Positions 1 to 5,045 of a DNA stretch of 5,045 nt are shown here, piece after piece. Numbering within the stretch: the first letter of the stretch is position 1; every line of letters starts with the position of its first letter. This DNA comes from an uncultured Blastococcus sp. (GTDB lineage: Bacteria; Actinomycetota; Actinomycetes; Mycobacteriales; Antricoccaceae). The notes beneath the pieces were generated by a model, which was not told where the DNA came from, made no database searches, and saw only the letters and a list, made by a program, of their open reading frames with translations. Made by a program: the position numbers and the translations under genes. The DNA is taken from NCBI GenBank assembly GCA_946221975.1, contig CAMIGT010000145.1, forward strand, positions 1 to 5,045, in the 5' to 3' direction.

Positions 1-691
1 GGTGCACCGCTCGTTCCACCACAACCAGCTGACGTTCTCGATGATGTATGCCTACTCGGAGAACTTCGTGCTGCCGATCAGCCACGACGAGGTGGTGCAC
101 GGCAAGGGTTCGCTGCTGCGCAAGATGCCCGGCGACCGGTGGCAGCAGCTGGCCAACGTGCGCGCGCTGCTGGGCTACATGTGGGCGCACCCGGGCAAGA
201 AGCTGCTGTTCATGGGAAGTGAGTTCGCGCAGGATGCCGAGTGGTCCGACGAGCGCGGGCTGGACTGGTGGTTGCTGGAGAACCCGGCACACGCCGGAGT
301 GTCCCAGCTGGTCGGCGACCTCAACCGCGCCTACCGCGACAACCCGGCGCTGTGGGGCCGCGACAACGAGCCGTCCGGCTTCTCGTGGATCGATGCCAAC
401 GACTCGCAGAGCAACGTGATCTCGTTCGTGCGCTTCGACGGCGAGGGCGCGATGGTCGCGTCGGTGACCAACTTCAGCGGCGTACCGCACCACTCGTACC
501 GCATCGGGCTGCCCGCGGCCGGGCGCTGGGCCGAGCTGATCAACACCGACGCCGAGGTGTACGGCGGCTCCGGGGTCGGCAACCTCGGCGAGGTGCACAC
601 CGTGCCGGAGGAGCACCACGGCTTCGCGCAGAGCGCGACCATCGCCGTGCCGCCGCTGGGCACCATCTGGCTGCGGTTCGCGTCCAGTTAG
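1..691 (+). CDS. glgB: 1,4-alpha-glucan branching enzyme GlgB, C-terminal part (5' end outside window)
   Basis: This is the last ~229 codons of a glycogen branching enzyme, which cuts alpha-1,4 glucan chains and rejoins them as alpha-1,6 branches in the cytoplasm. The visible part begins inside the GH13 catalytic barrel. The motif LPISHDEVVHGK (bases 74-109) is conserved region IV of branching enzymes; the Asp of SHDEV (86-88) corresponds to the third catalytic carboxylate. LLFMGSEFAQ followed by EWSDERGLDWWLL is the usual end of the barrel. The rest, to the TAG at 689-691, is the C-terminal all-beta domain. The GTG at base 2 is an internal valine, not a start, because conserved sequence (RSFHHNQLTFSMMYAYSENF) runs straight from it. 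Full-length family members are usually about 700 residues or more, so roughly two thirds lies to the left. The reading frame is intact. The identification is firm; only the upstream partners (often glgE or glgP in actinobacteria) are unseen. Confidence 0.96.
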   Translation, partial: VHRSFHHNQLTFSMMYAYSENFVLPISHDEVVHGKGSLLRKMPGDRWQQLANVRALLGYMWAHPGKKLLFMGSEFAQDAEWSDERGLDWWLLENPAHAGVSQLVGDLNRAYRDNPALWGRDNEPSGFSWIDANDSQSNVISFVRFDGEGAMVASVTNFSGVPHHSYRIGLPAAGRWAELINTDAEVYGGSGVGNLGEVHTVPEEHHGFAQSATIAVPPLGTIWLRFASS

Positions 692-704
692 CGGCCCTAC
701 TGGC

Positions 705-710
705 TACAGT
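705..710 (+). promoter_or_regulatory. Possible -10 element (TACAGT) for the lipoprotein gene
   Basis: The 56-base gap between the glgB stop and the lipoprotein start contains TACAGT, which fits the actinobacterial housekeeping -10 pattern TANNNT and would place a transcript start near 717, about 30 bases before the GTG. No convincing -35 hexamer sits 16-18 bases upstream, although many actinobacterial promoters lack one. I see no strong terminator hairpin after glgB, so read-through from glgB is equally possible. Confidence 0.3.
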
Positions 711-731
711 GGTCCAGATTGCTACCCGACC

Positions 732-737
732 GGAGAG
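732..737 (+). promoter_or_regulatory. Ribosome binding site GGAGAG deciding the GTG start at 748
   Basis: GGAGAG ends 10 bases before the GTG at 748. This supports that start over another in-frame GTG at 709, which would add residues ahead of the signal peptide and would lie on the putative -10 element. Confidence 0.65.
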
Positions 738-747
738 ATACGAGCAC

Positions 748-2142
748 GTGAGCATTGCGCCCCGCCGAGCGTTTCAGGCCCTGACCGGTCTGCTGTGCGC
801 CGTACTCGTCCTCGCCGGGTGCACCATGACGGTGCAGGGATCCGGCGAGTACGCCGAGGGCGGCGTCAAGAAGAACGCCCCGCCCAGCGACCTGAAGATC
901 CAGAACTCCGACGGCAGTGAGATCGACCAGCAGGTCGCCAACGCGCTCGACGACGCGTTCGCCTACTGGAAGAAGGAGATGCCGAAGGTCTTCGGGCAGG
1001 ACTTCCAAGAGCCGGCCGGCGGCATCTACAGCTACGTGCCCGAGCAGTCCGAGCCGATCCCGTGCTTCGAGGGCGATAACCAGTCGGCGGCGCAGAACGC
1101 CTTCTACTGCCCCGCCGAGGATCTGATCGCCTTCGACCGCAACTTCATGACCGAACTGTCGGACACCTACGGTCCGTTCCTGGTGGCGCTGGTGATGGCG
1201 CACGAGGTCGGCCATCTCGTCCAGGCGCAGACGACCGGACTGAACACCGACAAGGCCATCGCCTTGGAGACGCAGGCCGACTGCTACGCCGGCTCGTTCT
1301 CCGAGGCGGCACAGAAGGGCACCGAGTACTACAAGCTCACCAGCGAGGACCTCGACGCCGTCCTCGGCGGGTACCTGCTGTTTCGCGACCAGCCCGGCGC
1401 GTCGGCCGACGACCCCAGCTCGCACGGTTCGGGCTTCGACCGGGTGGCGGCTTTTCAGGAAGGCTTCTACGACGGGGCCGGCTACTGCAAAGGCGCGTTC
1501 GGCCCCGACCGCGAGTACACCGAGTTCGCCTACAACAAGAACGAGCAGAAGACCGGCGGCAACCTTGCCTACGACAAGATTGTCCCCGCGGCCGAGACCG
1601 AGTTCAACGCGTTTGGTTCCGAGATCGCCGATGAGGAAGGCGAGTCGTGGGATGACATCGCCCTGGAACCGGCCTCCGGCACCGTCACGTGCGACGGCAA
1701 GAAACAGCAGGACAAGGTCTACTACTGCCCGCAGGACGCGACCGTGCTCCATGACGAAGACGGCGTGACGAGTACGGCGTACGACAAGTACGGCGACTAC
1801 GCGGTGATGCAGCTGTTTGCGATGGCGTACGCCGACGCCATCCTGGACGTGACCGGGTCGAAGACAAAGAAAGCGGATCGGCTCACCGCACGGCTGTGCC
1901 TGAGCGGGGTATACGCCGGCGACGCGCTCGAGAAGACCGTGGAGGGCCAGAGCACGGCCGGCGGCCTGACACTCTCGCCGGGCGACCTGGACGAGGCGAT
2001 CGCGCTGCTCATCGGGATCGGCGAAGAAGACCAGGTCATCTCGACCTACAAGGTCGATGCCTTCGAGCGCATCAACGCCTTCCGCGAAGGCTTCAACGCC
2101 GGCCGCGAGGACGGCATCACCGCCTTGGCCTGCGCGACCTAG
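748..2142 (+). CDS. Secreted lipoprotein, neutral zinc metallopeptidase (YpfJ-like), with a degenerate second copy of the fold
   Basis: A 464-residue protein predicted to be exported and lipid-anchored outside the membrane. Residues 1-25 form a lipoprotein signal: R6-R7, a hydrophobic stretch, then the lipobox LAGC with the lipidated Cys25. The first half (about 50-255) carries the marks of the neutral zinc metallopeptidase family: FYCPAED (119-125), the zinc motif HEVGH (152-156; His152 and His156 as ligands, Glu153 as catalytic base), LETQADCYAG (Glu174 as probable third ligand), and SHGSGFDRVAAFQEGF before Cys247. The second half (about 256-464) repeats the layout (YYCPQD, YGDYAV, LSPGDLDEA, FERINAFREGF), but MAYAD (359-363) replaces HEVGH and Leu379 lies at the Glu174 position, so it looks catalytically dead. 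Four cysteines recur in each half: C106/C121/C179/C247 and C315/C327/C384/C462. Substrate unknown. A mycobacterial lipoprotein metalloprotease, LpqM, is involved in DNA transfer, but I cannot show orthology. The stop overlaps the convergent gene. Confidence 0.88.
   Translation: MSIAPRRAFQALTGLLCAVLVLAGCTMTVQGSGEYAEGGVKKNAPPSDLKIQNSDGSEIDQQVANALDDAFAYWKKEMPKVFGQDFQEPAGGIYSYVPEQSEPIPCFEGDNQSAAQNAFYCPAEDLIAFDRNFMTELSDTYGPFLVALVMAHEVGHLVQAQTTGLNTDKAIALETQADCYAGSFSEAAQKGTEYYKLTSEDLDAVLGGYLLFRDQPGASADDPSSHGSGFDRVAAFQEGFYDGAGYCKGAFGPDREYTEFAYNKNEQKTGGNLAYDKIVPAAETEFNAFGSEIADEEGESWDDIALEPASGTVTCDGKKQQDKVYYCPQDATVLHDEDGVTSTAYDKYGDYAVMQLFAMAYADAILDVTGSKTKKADRLTARLCLSGVYAGDALEKTVEGQSTAGGLTLSPGDLDEAIALLIGIGEEDQVISTYKVDAFERINAFREGFNAGREDGITALACAT
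2139..2142. other. Shared CTAG palindrome encoding both convergent stop codons
   Basis: Read on +, bases 2140-2142 are the TAG ending the lipoprotein gene. Read on -, bases 2141-2139 are the TAG ending the thioredoxin-fold gene. The genes therefore overlap tail to tail by four bases and leave no intergenic space for a terminator, so each transcript must end inside, and antisense to, the other gene. Confidence 0.95.
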
Positions 2143-3101
2143 AACAGGGCGGAGGCGAGGTCGCGGCGGCCTTTCTGCACGGCGGGCTCCTCGTTGCCGA
2201 CGATCGCAAACAGCTCGATCAGCCGCGCCCTCGCGGCTTCCTTCGCGTCGGCGTCGGTGCCGCGCACGAACGTCAGCAGCCGGCCGAAGGCCGCGTCGTA
2301 CTCGGCGGCCGCGACCTGCAGGTCGGCGGCCTTCAACGCCTTCTCGAGGTCATCCGGGGCCGCGTCGGCCTCGCGGATCACGGCGTCGACATCGGCGTCC
2401 GGGTCGCTGCCGAGACGGCGCATCAGCTGGATCTGCTTGAGCGCGTCCTTGGCGAGCGCGTGCGCGGGATCGTCTGCCAGCAGGGAGTTGTAGAGCTCTT
2501 CGGCCTTGTCCAGATCACCGTCGGCGACCGCGTTCTCGGCTTCCTCGATGCGCGGGTCCTCCTGCGGGCCGGCGCCTTCGGGCAGTGACCCGCCGGTCCC
2601 CTCGACGATCGCCTTGAGGAACTCGCGCACCTTGTCCTCGGGCTGCTTGCCGTCGAACTCGGCGACGATCTGGCCCTGGAAGACGGCGCGTACGGCGGGT
2701 ACGCCCTGGATCTGCATGGCCTGCGCGATCCGCATCGCGCCTTCGACCTCGACCTTGCCGAGGATCCACGTGCCGTCGCTCTCGGCGGCGAGACGTTCGA
2801 AGAGGTCGCCGTACTGCTGCGCCTGGTCGGCGCGGGCGACGTAGAACTCAAGGACGACGGGGACCTGCATCGACTGCTCGATGACCGACTGGAAGTTCTC
2901 CTCGGTCACCGCGACGACGTTCGGTCCGCTCGGCACCGGGGGCGGTGGCGCGTCCGCGCCGCCGGGTGCCCCGAGTACGCCGCCGTCGGCACCGCCACGC
3001 TGAGCATCGGCGCGGGCCTTCAGGCCGCTGAGGTCGACGGCGCCGGACAGCGCCGCGGACATGGCGGCCTGCTGCTGTTCGTTGGGACGCGGTCGGGTCA
3101 T
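2139..3101 (-). CDS. Thioredoxin-fold plus TPR protein of the YbbN/CnoX type, lacking all cysteines
   Basis: A 320-residue cytoplasmic protein. Order: a charged N-terminus with the actinobacterial-looking AVDLSGLKARA (21-31), a Gly/Pro-rich linker (36-60), a thioredoxin fold (about 62-166) and a C-terminal alpha-helical TPR region (about 183-320) ending GRRDLASALF, as in YbbN-like proteins. In the thioredoxin part VVLEFYVARADQAQQY (82-97) aligns without gaps to the usual active-site strand and helix, but W-C-G-P-C is R90-A91-D92-Q93-A94. The cis-proline segment GVPAV (Pro135) remains. The translation has no cysteine, so thiol-disulfide chemistry is excluded. E. coli YbbN (CnoX) is a chaperedoxin that holds unfolding proteins and hands them to chaperonins; by inference this one keeps only the holdase or scaffold role. 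It resembles M. tuberculosis Rv1324 in type and in facing glgB. The start is supported by a good ribosome binding site. It is probably the last gene of the minus-strand operon. Confidence 0.87.
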   Translation of the reverse strand: MTRPRPNEQQQAAMSAALSGAVDLSGLKARADAQRGGADGGVLGAPGGADAPPPPVPSGPNVVAVTEENFQSVIEQSMQVPVVLEFYVARADQAQQYGDLFERLAAESDGTWILGKVEVEGAMRIAQAMQIQGVPAVRAVFQGQIVAEFDGKQPEDKVREFLKAIVEGTGGSLPEGAGPQEDPRIEEAENAVADGDLDKAEELYNSLLADDPAHALAKDALKQIQLMRRLGSDPDADVDAVIREADAAPDDLEKALKAADLQVAAAEYDAAFGRLLTFVRGTDADAKEAARARLIELFAIVGNEEPAVQKGRRDLASALF

Positions 3102-3108
3102 CGGTAAG

Positions 3109-3114
3109 TCCTTT
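3109..3114 (-). promoter_or_regulatory. Ribosome binding site AAAGGA for the thioredoxin-fold gene
   Basis: Read on the minus strand, AAAGGA ends 7 bases before the ATG at 3101. It fixes the start there rather than at the in-frame Met14. It lies in the 35-base gap after the preceding gene, which shows no clear promoter or terminator. Confidence 0.7.
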
Positions 3115-3136
3115 CGTGAGCGGTCATACGGAATGG

Positions 3137-3874
3137 CTACGGGGTCAGCGGCGCATCGAGGAACGCTTCGAGCACCGCGCGGTCGCCGTCGATCTGCCAG
3201 GCGCTGATCGGCGTACGCCGCCAGAGGCCGGTCGCGAGCTCCTGCGCAGGAGCGGTCGCCCGCACGACGGGTGCGCCGTCGGCCGCACCGATGCGGTAGT
3301 CCACGAGTCCCGGCGTCGAGCTCGGACGCACCAGCCAGCGATCACCGGTATCACTGGAGATCAGCGCGATCTCACCGGCGACCGCCACCGGACTGCCTGC
3401 GTGCATCCGCGGCGTCATCACATCGAAGACTTCGCTCCCCGCGTCGGCCGCGAGCGCCTGCGAGTACGTCGGCTCCCGGCCCGCCGCAAGCTGCAGGTCG
3501 CACAGATGCATCGCGGTCTCGTGGGCCTGGCGCCGGCTCCAGAACGCGACCGGCTGCGCGCCGTTGAACGTCCACGCCGACTGCTGCGGGTCGGTGTCGG
3601 CGAGCGCCTGCTGCAGGACGGCGAGCTGGGCCAGATACCACTCGGCGAGCTCGCCCTCGGGCTCGGGCCGCGGGGCCTTCGGGCCGGACCCGCGCACCAC
3701 CCCCGCGGCCCACGCGTGGACACCGCCGAGATGCCCGACGAGCTGCTGCACGTCCCAGCCGGGGCAGGACGGGACCGCGGCCCGCGAGTCGAGCGAGCCA
3801 GCGAACCCCGCGAACGCGGCACCTGCCGACGCGAGCTCGGCGTCGTACTGCGCGCCCGACAGGACAGTGGTCAT
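3137..3874 (-). CDS. Maleylpyruvate isomerase family mycothiol-dependent enzyme (DinB-like fold)
   Basis: A 245-residue cytoplasmic protein. The N-terminal half has the hallmark VPSCPGWDVQQLVGHLGGVHAWA segment (residues 34-56) and a later RRQAHETAMHLCDLQLAAG segment (114-132). His48, Glu119 and His123 fit the His plus Glu-x3-His metal triad known from mycothiol-dependent maleylpyruvate isomerase, so metal binding looks intact. The C-terminal part (about 145-245) matches the smaller second domain found in these proteins. The family uses mycothiol as a cofactor in isomerisation, conjugation or detoxification. Most members have no known substrate, and no gentisate-pathway genes are visible here, so a true maleylpyruvate isomerase role is not supported. 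On the minus strand AAGGTGG (3885-3879) sits just ahead of the ATG. It lies 44 bases after the oxidoreductase gene and 35 before the thioredoxin-fold gene, probably in one operon. Confidence 0.85.
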   Translation of the reverse strand: MTTVLSGAQYDAELASAGAAFAGFAGSLDSRAAVPSCPGWDVQQLVGHLGGVHAWAAGVVRGSGPKAPRPEPEGELAEWYLAQLAVLQQALADTDPQQSAWTFNGAQPVAFWSRRQAHETAMHLCDLQLAAGREPTYSQALAADAGSEVFDVMTPRMHAGSPVAVAGEIALISSDTGDRWLVRPSSTPGLVDYRIGAADGAPVVRATAPAQELATGLWRRTPISAWQIDGDRAVLEAFLDAPLTP

Positions 3875-3918
3875 ACCGCCACCTTATCGAGACTGCGCCA
3901 CCGGCTCAGACCGGCGGT

Positions 3919-4941
3919 CTAGCGCCAGCCGAGCGCCGGCGCGATGTCGTTGACGACCGACTCGAGCACGTGCACGTTGTAGTCCACACCGAGCTGGTTC
4001 GGGACCGTGATCAGCAACGTGTCGGCTGCGGCAATCGCCTCGTCTTCGGCGAGATCGCGGATCAGCTGCTCCGGCTCGGCCGCATACGTCTTGCCGAACC
4101 GTGCCGCACCGCCCTCCAGCATTCCGACCTGGTCCTGGCTACGGCTCTCCCCACCGAAGTACAGGTGGTCCATGTCGGTGGTCAGCGGGAAGATGCTGCG
4201 GCTGACCGACACGCGCGGCTCGCGCTCGTGGCCGGCCTCGGCCCAGGCGTCGCGGAACCGCTGGATCTGCTCGGCCTGCAGGCGGTGGAACGGTACGCCG
4301 GTGTCCTCGGTGAGCAACGTCGAGGACATCAGGTTCATCCCCTTCGTGCCCGCCCACTCGGCCGTCGCCCGCGAGCCGGCGCCCCACCAGATTCGGTCGC
4401 GCAGCCCCTCCGAGTGCGGCTCGATGCGCAGCAGCCCACCCGGGTTGGGAAACATCGGGCGCGGGTTCGGTTCGGCGAAGCCTTCGCCGTCGAGCATCTG
4501 CAGGAAGACATCGGTGTGCTGACGCGCCATGTCCGAGGCGTCCGAGCCCTCGGAGGGCACGTAACCGAAGTAGCGGAAGCCGTCGATGACCTGCTCCGGC
4601 GACCCCCGGCTGATGCCGAGCTGCAGCCGTCCGCCGGCGATCAGGTCGGCGGCACCGGCGTCCTCTGCCATGTAGAGCGGGTTCTCGTAGCGCATGTCGA
4701 TCACGCCGGTACCGATCTCGATCTTCGTCGTACGCGCGCCGATCGCACTCAGCAGCGGGAACGGCGAGGCGAGCTGGCGGGCGAAGTGGTGCACGCGGAA
4801 GTAGGCGCCGTCGACGCCGACCTCCTCGGCCGCGACCGCCAGGTCGATCGACTGGTGCAGCGCGTCGGCGGCCGTCCGCGTCTGGGAGTGCGGCGAGGGC
4901 GTCCAGTGCCCGAATGACAGAAACCCGATCTTCTTCTTCAT
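3919..4941 (-). CDS. LLM class flavin-dependent oxidoreductase (luciferase-like monooxygenase)
   Basis: A 340-residue cytoplasmic protein of the bacterial luciferase-like TIM-barrel family, which uses reduced FMN (some members F420) to oxidise organic substrates. Signs: KKIGFLSFGHW at the N-terminus, AAEEVGVDGAYFRVHHF (37-53), KIEIGTGVIDMRYENPLYMAEDAGAADLIAGGRLQLGISRGSP (73-115, the classic central block), WWGAGS (185-190, in the flavin-phosphate region) and LLITVPNQLGVDYNVHVLESVVNDIAP near the C-terminus. Length suits a single-component LLM protein. The substrate cannot be deduced. The frame is open upstream to 5034, but the ATG at 4941 is chosen because MKKKIGFLSFGHW is the family-typical beginning and the added 31 residues are Cys/Trp-rich and unlike the family. 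There is no normal Shine-Dalgarno: a perfect palindrome occupies that position and GGGAG lies 23 bases upstream. It is probably the first gene of the minus-strand operon. Confidence 0.9.
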   Translation of the reverse strand: MKKKIGFLSFGHWTPSPHSQTRTAADALHQSIDLAVAAEEVGVDGAYFRVHHFARQLASPFPLLSAIGARTTKIEIGTGVIDMRYENPLYMAEDAGAADLIAGGRLQLGISRGSPEQVIDGFRYFGYVPSEGSDASDMARQHTDVFLQMLDGEGFAEPNPRPMFPNPGGLLRIEPHSEGLRDRIWWGAGSRATAEWAGTKGMNLMSSTLLTEDTGVPFHRLQAEQIQRFRDAWAEAGHEREPRVSVSRSIFPLTTDMDHLYFGGESRSQDQVGMLEGGAARFGKTYAAEPEQLIRDLAEDEAIAAADTLLITVPNQLGVDYNVHVLESVVNDIAPALGWR

Positions 4942-4946
4942 ACTTT

Positions 4947-4960
4947 GTTGAACGTTCAAC
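4947..4960. promoter_or_regulatory. Perfect 14-bp palindrome, candidate operator (GTTGAACGTTCAAC)
   Basis: GTTGAACGTTCAAC equals its own reverse complement. It ends 5 bases before the oxidoreductase ATG on the minus strand. A further half site follows: GTTCA-AC-TGAAC (4954-4965) forms a second, overlapping inverted repeat. Such arrays of GAAC/GTTC half sites suit a dimeric repressor of MarR or TetR type, families that often control flavin-dependent oxidoreductases. The regulator is not in the window. In RNA the same bases could form a 5-bp stem with an ACGU loop. Confidence 0.55.
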
Positions 4961-4964
4961 TGAA

Positions 4965-4969
4965 CTCCC
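4965..4969 (-). promoter_or_regulatory. Distant Shine-Dalgarno-like GGGAG upstream of the oxidoreductase gene
   Basis: Read on the minus strand, GGGAG is the only purine-rich anti-16S match close to the oxidoreductase start, but 23 bases separate it from the ATG, too far for direct use. Fourteen of those bases are the palindrome; if it folds, the effective gap is 9 bases. It may also be a chance match. Confidence 0.3.
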
Positions 4970-4970
4970 G

Positions 4971-5045
4971 ATGTTCCCTGCGGTGGCCAGCACCACAACG
5001 CGCAGGCGCGGCGAGTCAGTTGTCCACAGCCCACGCGACCTGCGG
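4971..5045 (+). CDS. Possible start of a divergent gene running off the right edge
   Basis: From the ATG at 4971 (or GTG at 4983) the + strand stays open for 25 codons to the window end, giving MFPAVASTTTRRRGESVV and onward. It would be divergent from the oxidoreductase gene, with the palindrome in between, a layout typical of a local regulator. However, there is no ribosome binding site, the peptide matches no family I recognise, and 25 open codons are common in GC-rich DNA. Treat it as a pointer only. Confidence 0.15.
   Translation, partial: MFPAVASTTTRRRGESVVHSPRDLR
5020..5028 (+). other. Single DnaA-box match TTGTCCACA
   Basis: TTGTCCACA is the preferred DnaA box of high-GC actinobacteria. 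I noticed no second copy in the window and no AT-rich unwinding region, so this is not a replication origin. It could be an isolated DnaA regulatory or titration site, or chance. Confidence 0.35.

Noticed and set aside
699..716. CTGG...CCAG repeat after glgB as a terminator
   Set aside because: The four-base stem with a ten-base loop is too weak and has no T-run.
241..747. Long + strand open frame running in from glgB and continuous with the lipoprotein gene
   Set aside because: It is an Arg/Ala-rich out-of-frame reading of glgB with no stop because of high GC. The signal peptide and ribosome binding site place the real start at 748.
697..1752. 351-codon open frame on the minus strand, opposite the lipoprotein gene
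   Set aside because: Low-complexity Val/Leu/Arg/Gly composition and no recognisable motif. The + strand protein over the same bases has clear family motifs.
3137..3874. Calling this gene a true maleylpyruvate isomerase of gentisate degradation
   Set aside because: The family fold and metal triad are present, but no ring-cleavage or hydrolase genes are nearby and most family members have other or unknown roles.
3908..3920. Inverted repeat AGACCG-G-CGGTCT at the oxidoreductase stop as a terminator
   Set aside because: The halves are separated by one base, so only a short stem can form. There is no T-run, and the next gene starts 44 bases on in the same direction.
3970..4917. 315-codon + strand open frame opposite the oxidoreductase
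   Set aside because: It is the antisense shadow of a well-supported luciferase-like gene, with Arg/Val-rich composition and no family match.
4942..5034. N-terminal extension of the oxidoreductase to an ATG at 5034
   Set aside because: The 31 extra residues are Cys/Trp-rich and unlike the family, and the palindrome would fall inside the coding region. MKKKIGFLSFGHW is a typical family start.

Overview
The window is a gene-dense stretch of chromosome from a high-GC actinobacterium. Three things point there: strongly G/C-ending codons, a GTG start on a lipoprotein gene, and a maleylpyruvate-isomerase-fold protein of the mycothiol-dependent type (mycothiol is an actinobacterial thiol). A glgB gene convergent with a cysteine-free thioredoxin/TPR gene recalls the glgB / Rv1324 neighbourhood of mycobacteria (from memory). 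I cannot name the genus.

Layout. Bases 1-691 (+) are the 3' end of glgB, the glycogen branching enzyme, whose start lies off the left edge. After a 56-base gap comes a + strand lipoprotein of 464 residues (748-2142), a zinc metallopeptidase of the YpfJ-like 'neutral zinc metallopeptidase' type. Three genes then lie on the minus strand, in transcription order: a luciferase-like flavin-dependent oxidoreductase (4941-3919), a mycothiol-dependent maleylpyruvate-isomerase-family protein (3874-3137), and a YbbN/CnoX-like thioredoxin-fold plus TPR protein (3101-2139). The gaps between them are 44 and 35 bases, so they are probably one operon. The peptidase and thioredoxin genes converge so tightly that both stop codons are read from one CTAG palindrome (2139-2142). 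The last 104 bases (4942-5045) have no confident gene, but hold a perfect 14-bp palindrome next to the oxidoreductase start and one perfect actinobacterial-type DnaA box.

Working together. GlgB belongs to glycogen or alpha-glucan synthesis. The minus-strand genes suggest redox or xenobiotic metabolism plus protein quality control, but no single pathway is evident.

Most notable points. The peptidase appears to be an internal tandem duplication: its second half keeps all four cysteines and the framing motifs but has lost the zinc site. The thioredoxin-fold protein has alanine at both active-site cysteine positions and no cysteine anywhere. The oxidoreductase has no normally spaced Shine-Dalgarno; a GGGAG 23 bases upstream would come to 9 bases if the palindrome folded as an mRNA hairpin. 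I saw no tRNA, rRNA, CRISPR array, insertion sequence or prophage gene. I do not see a clear new multi-gene system here.
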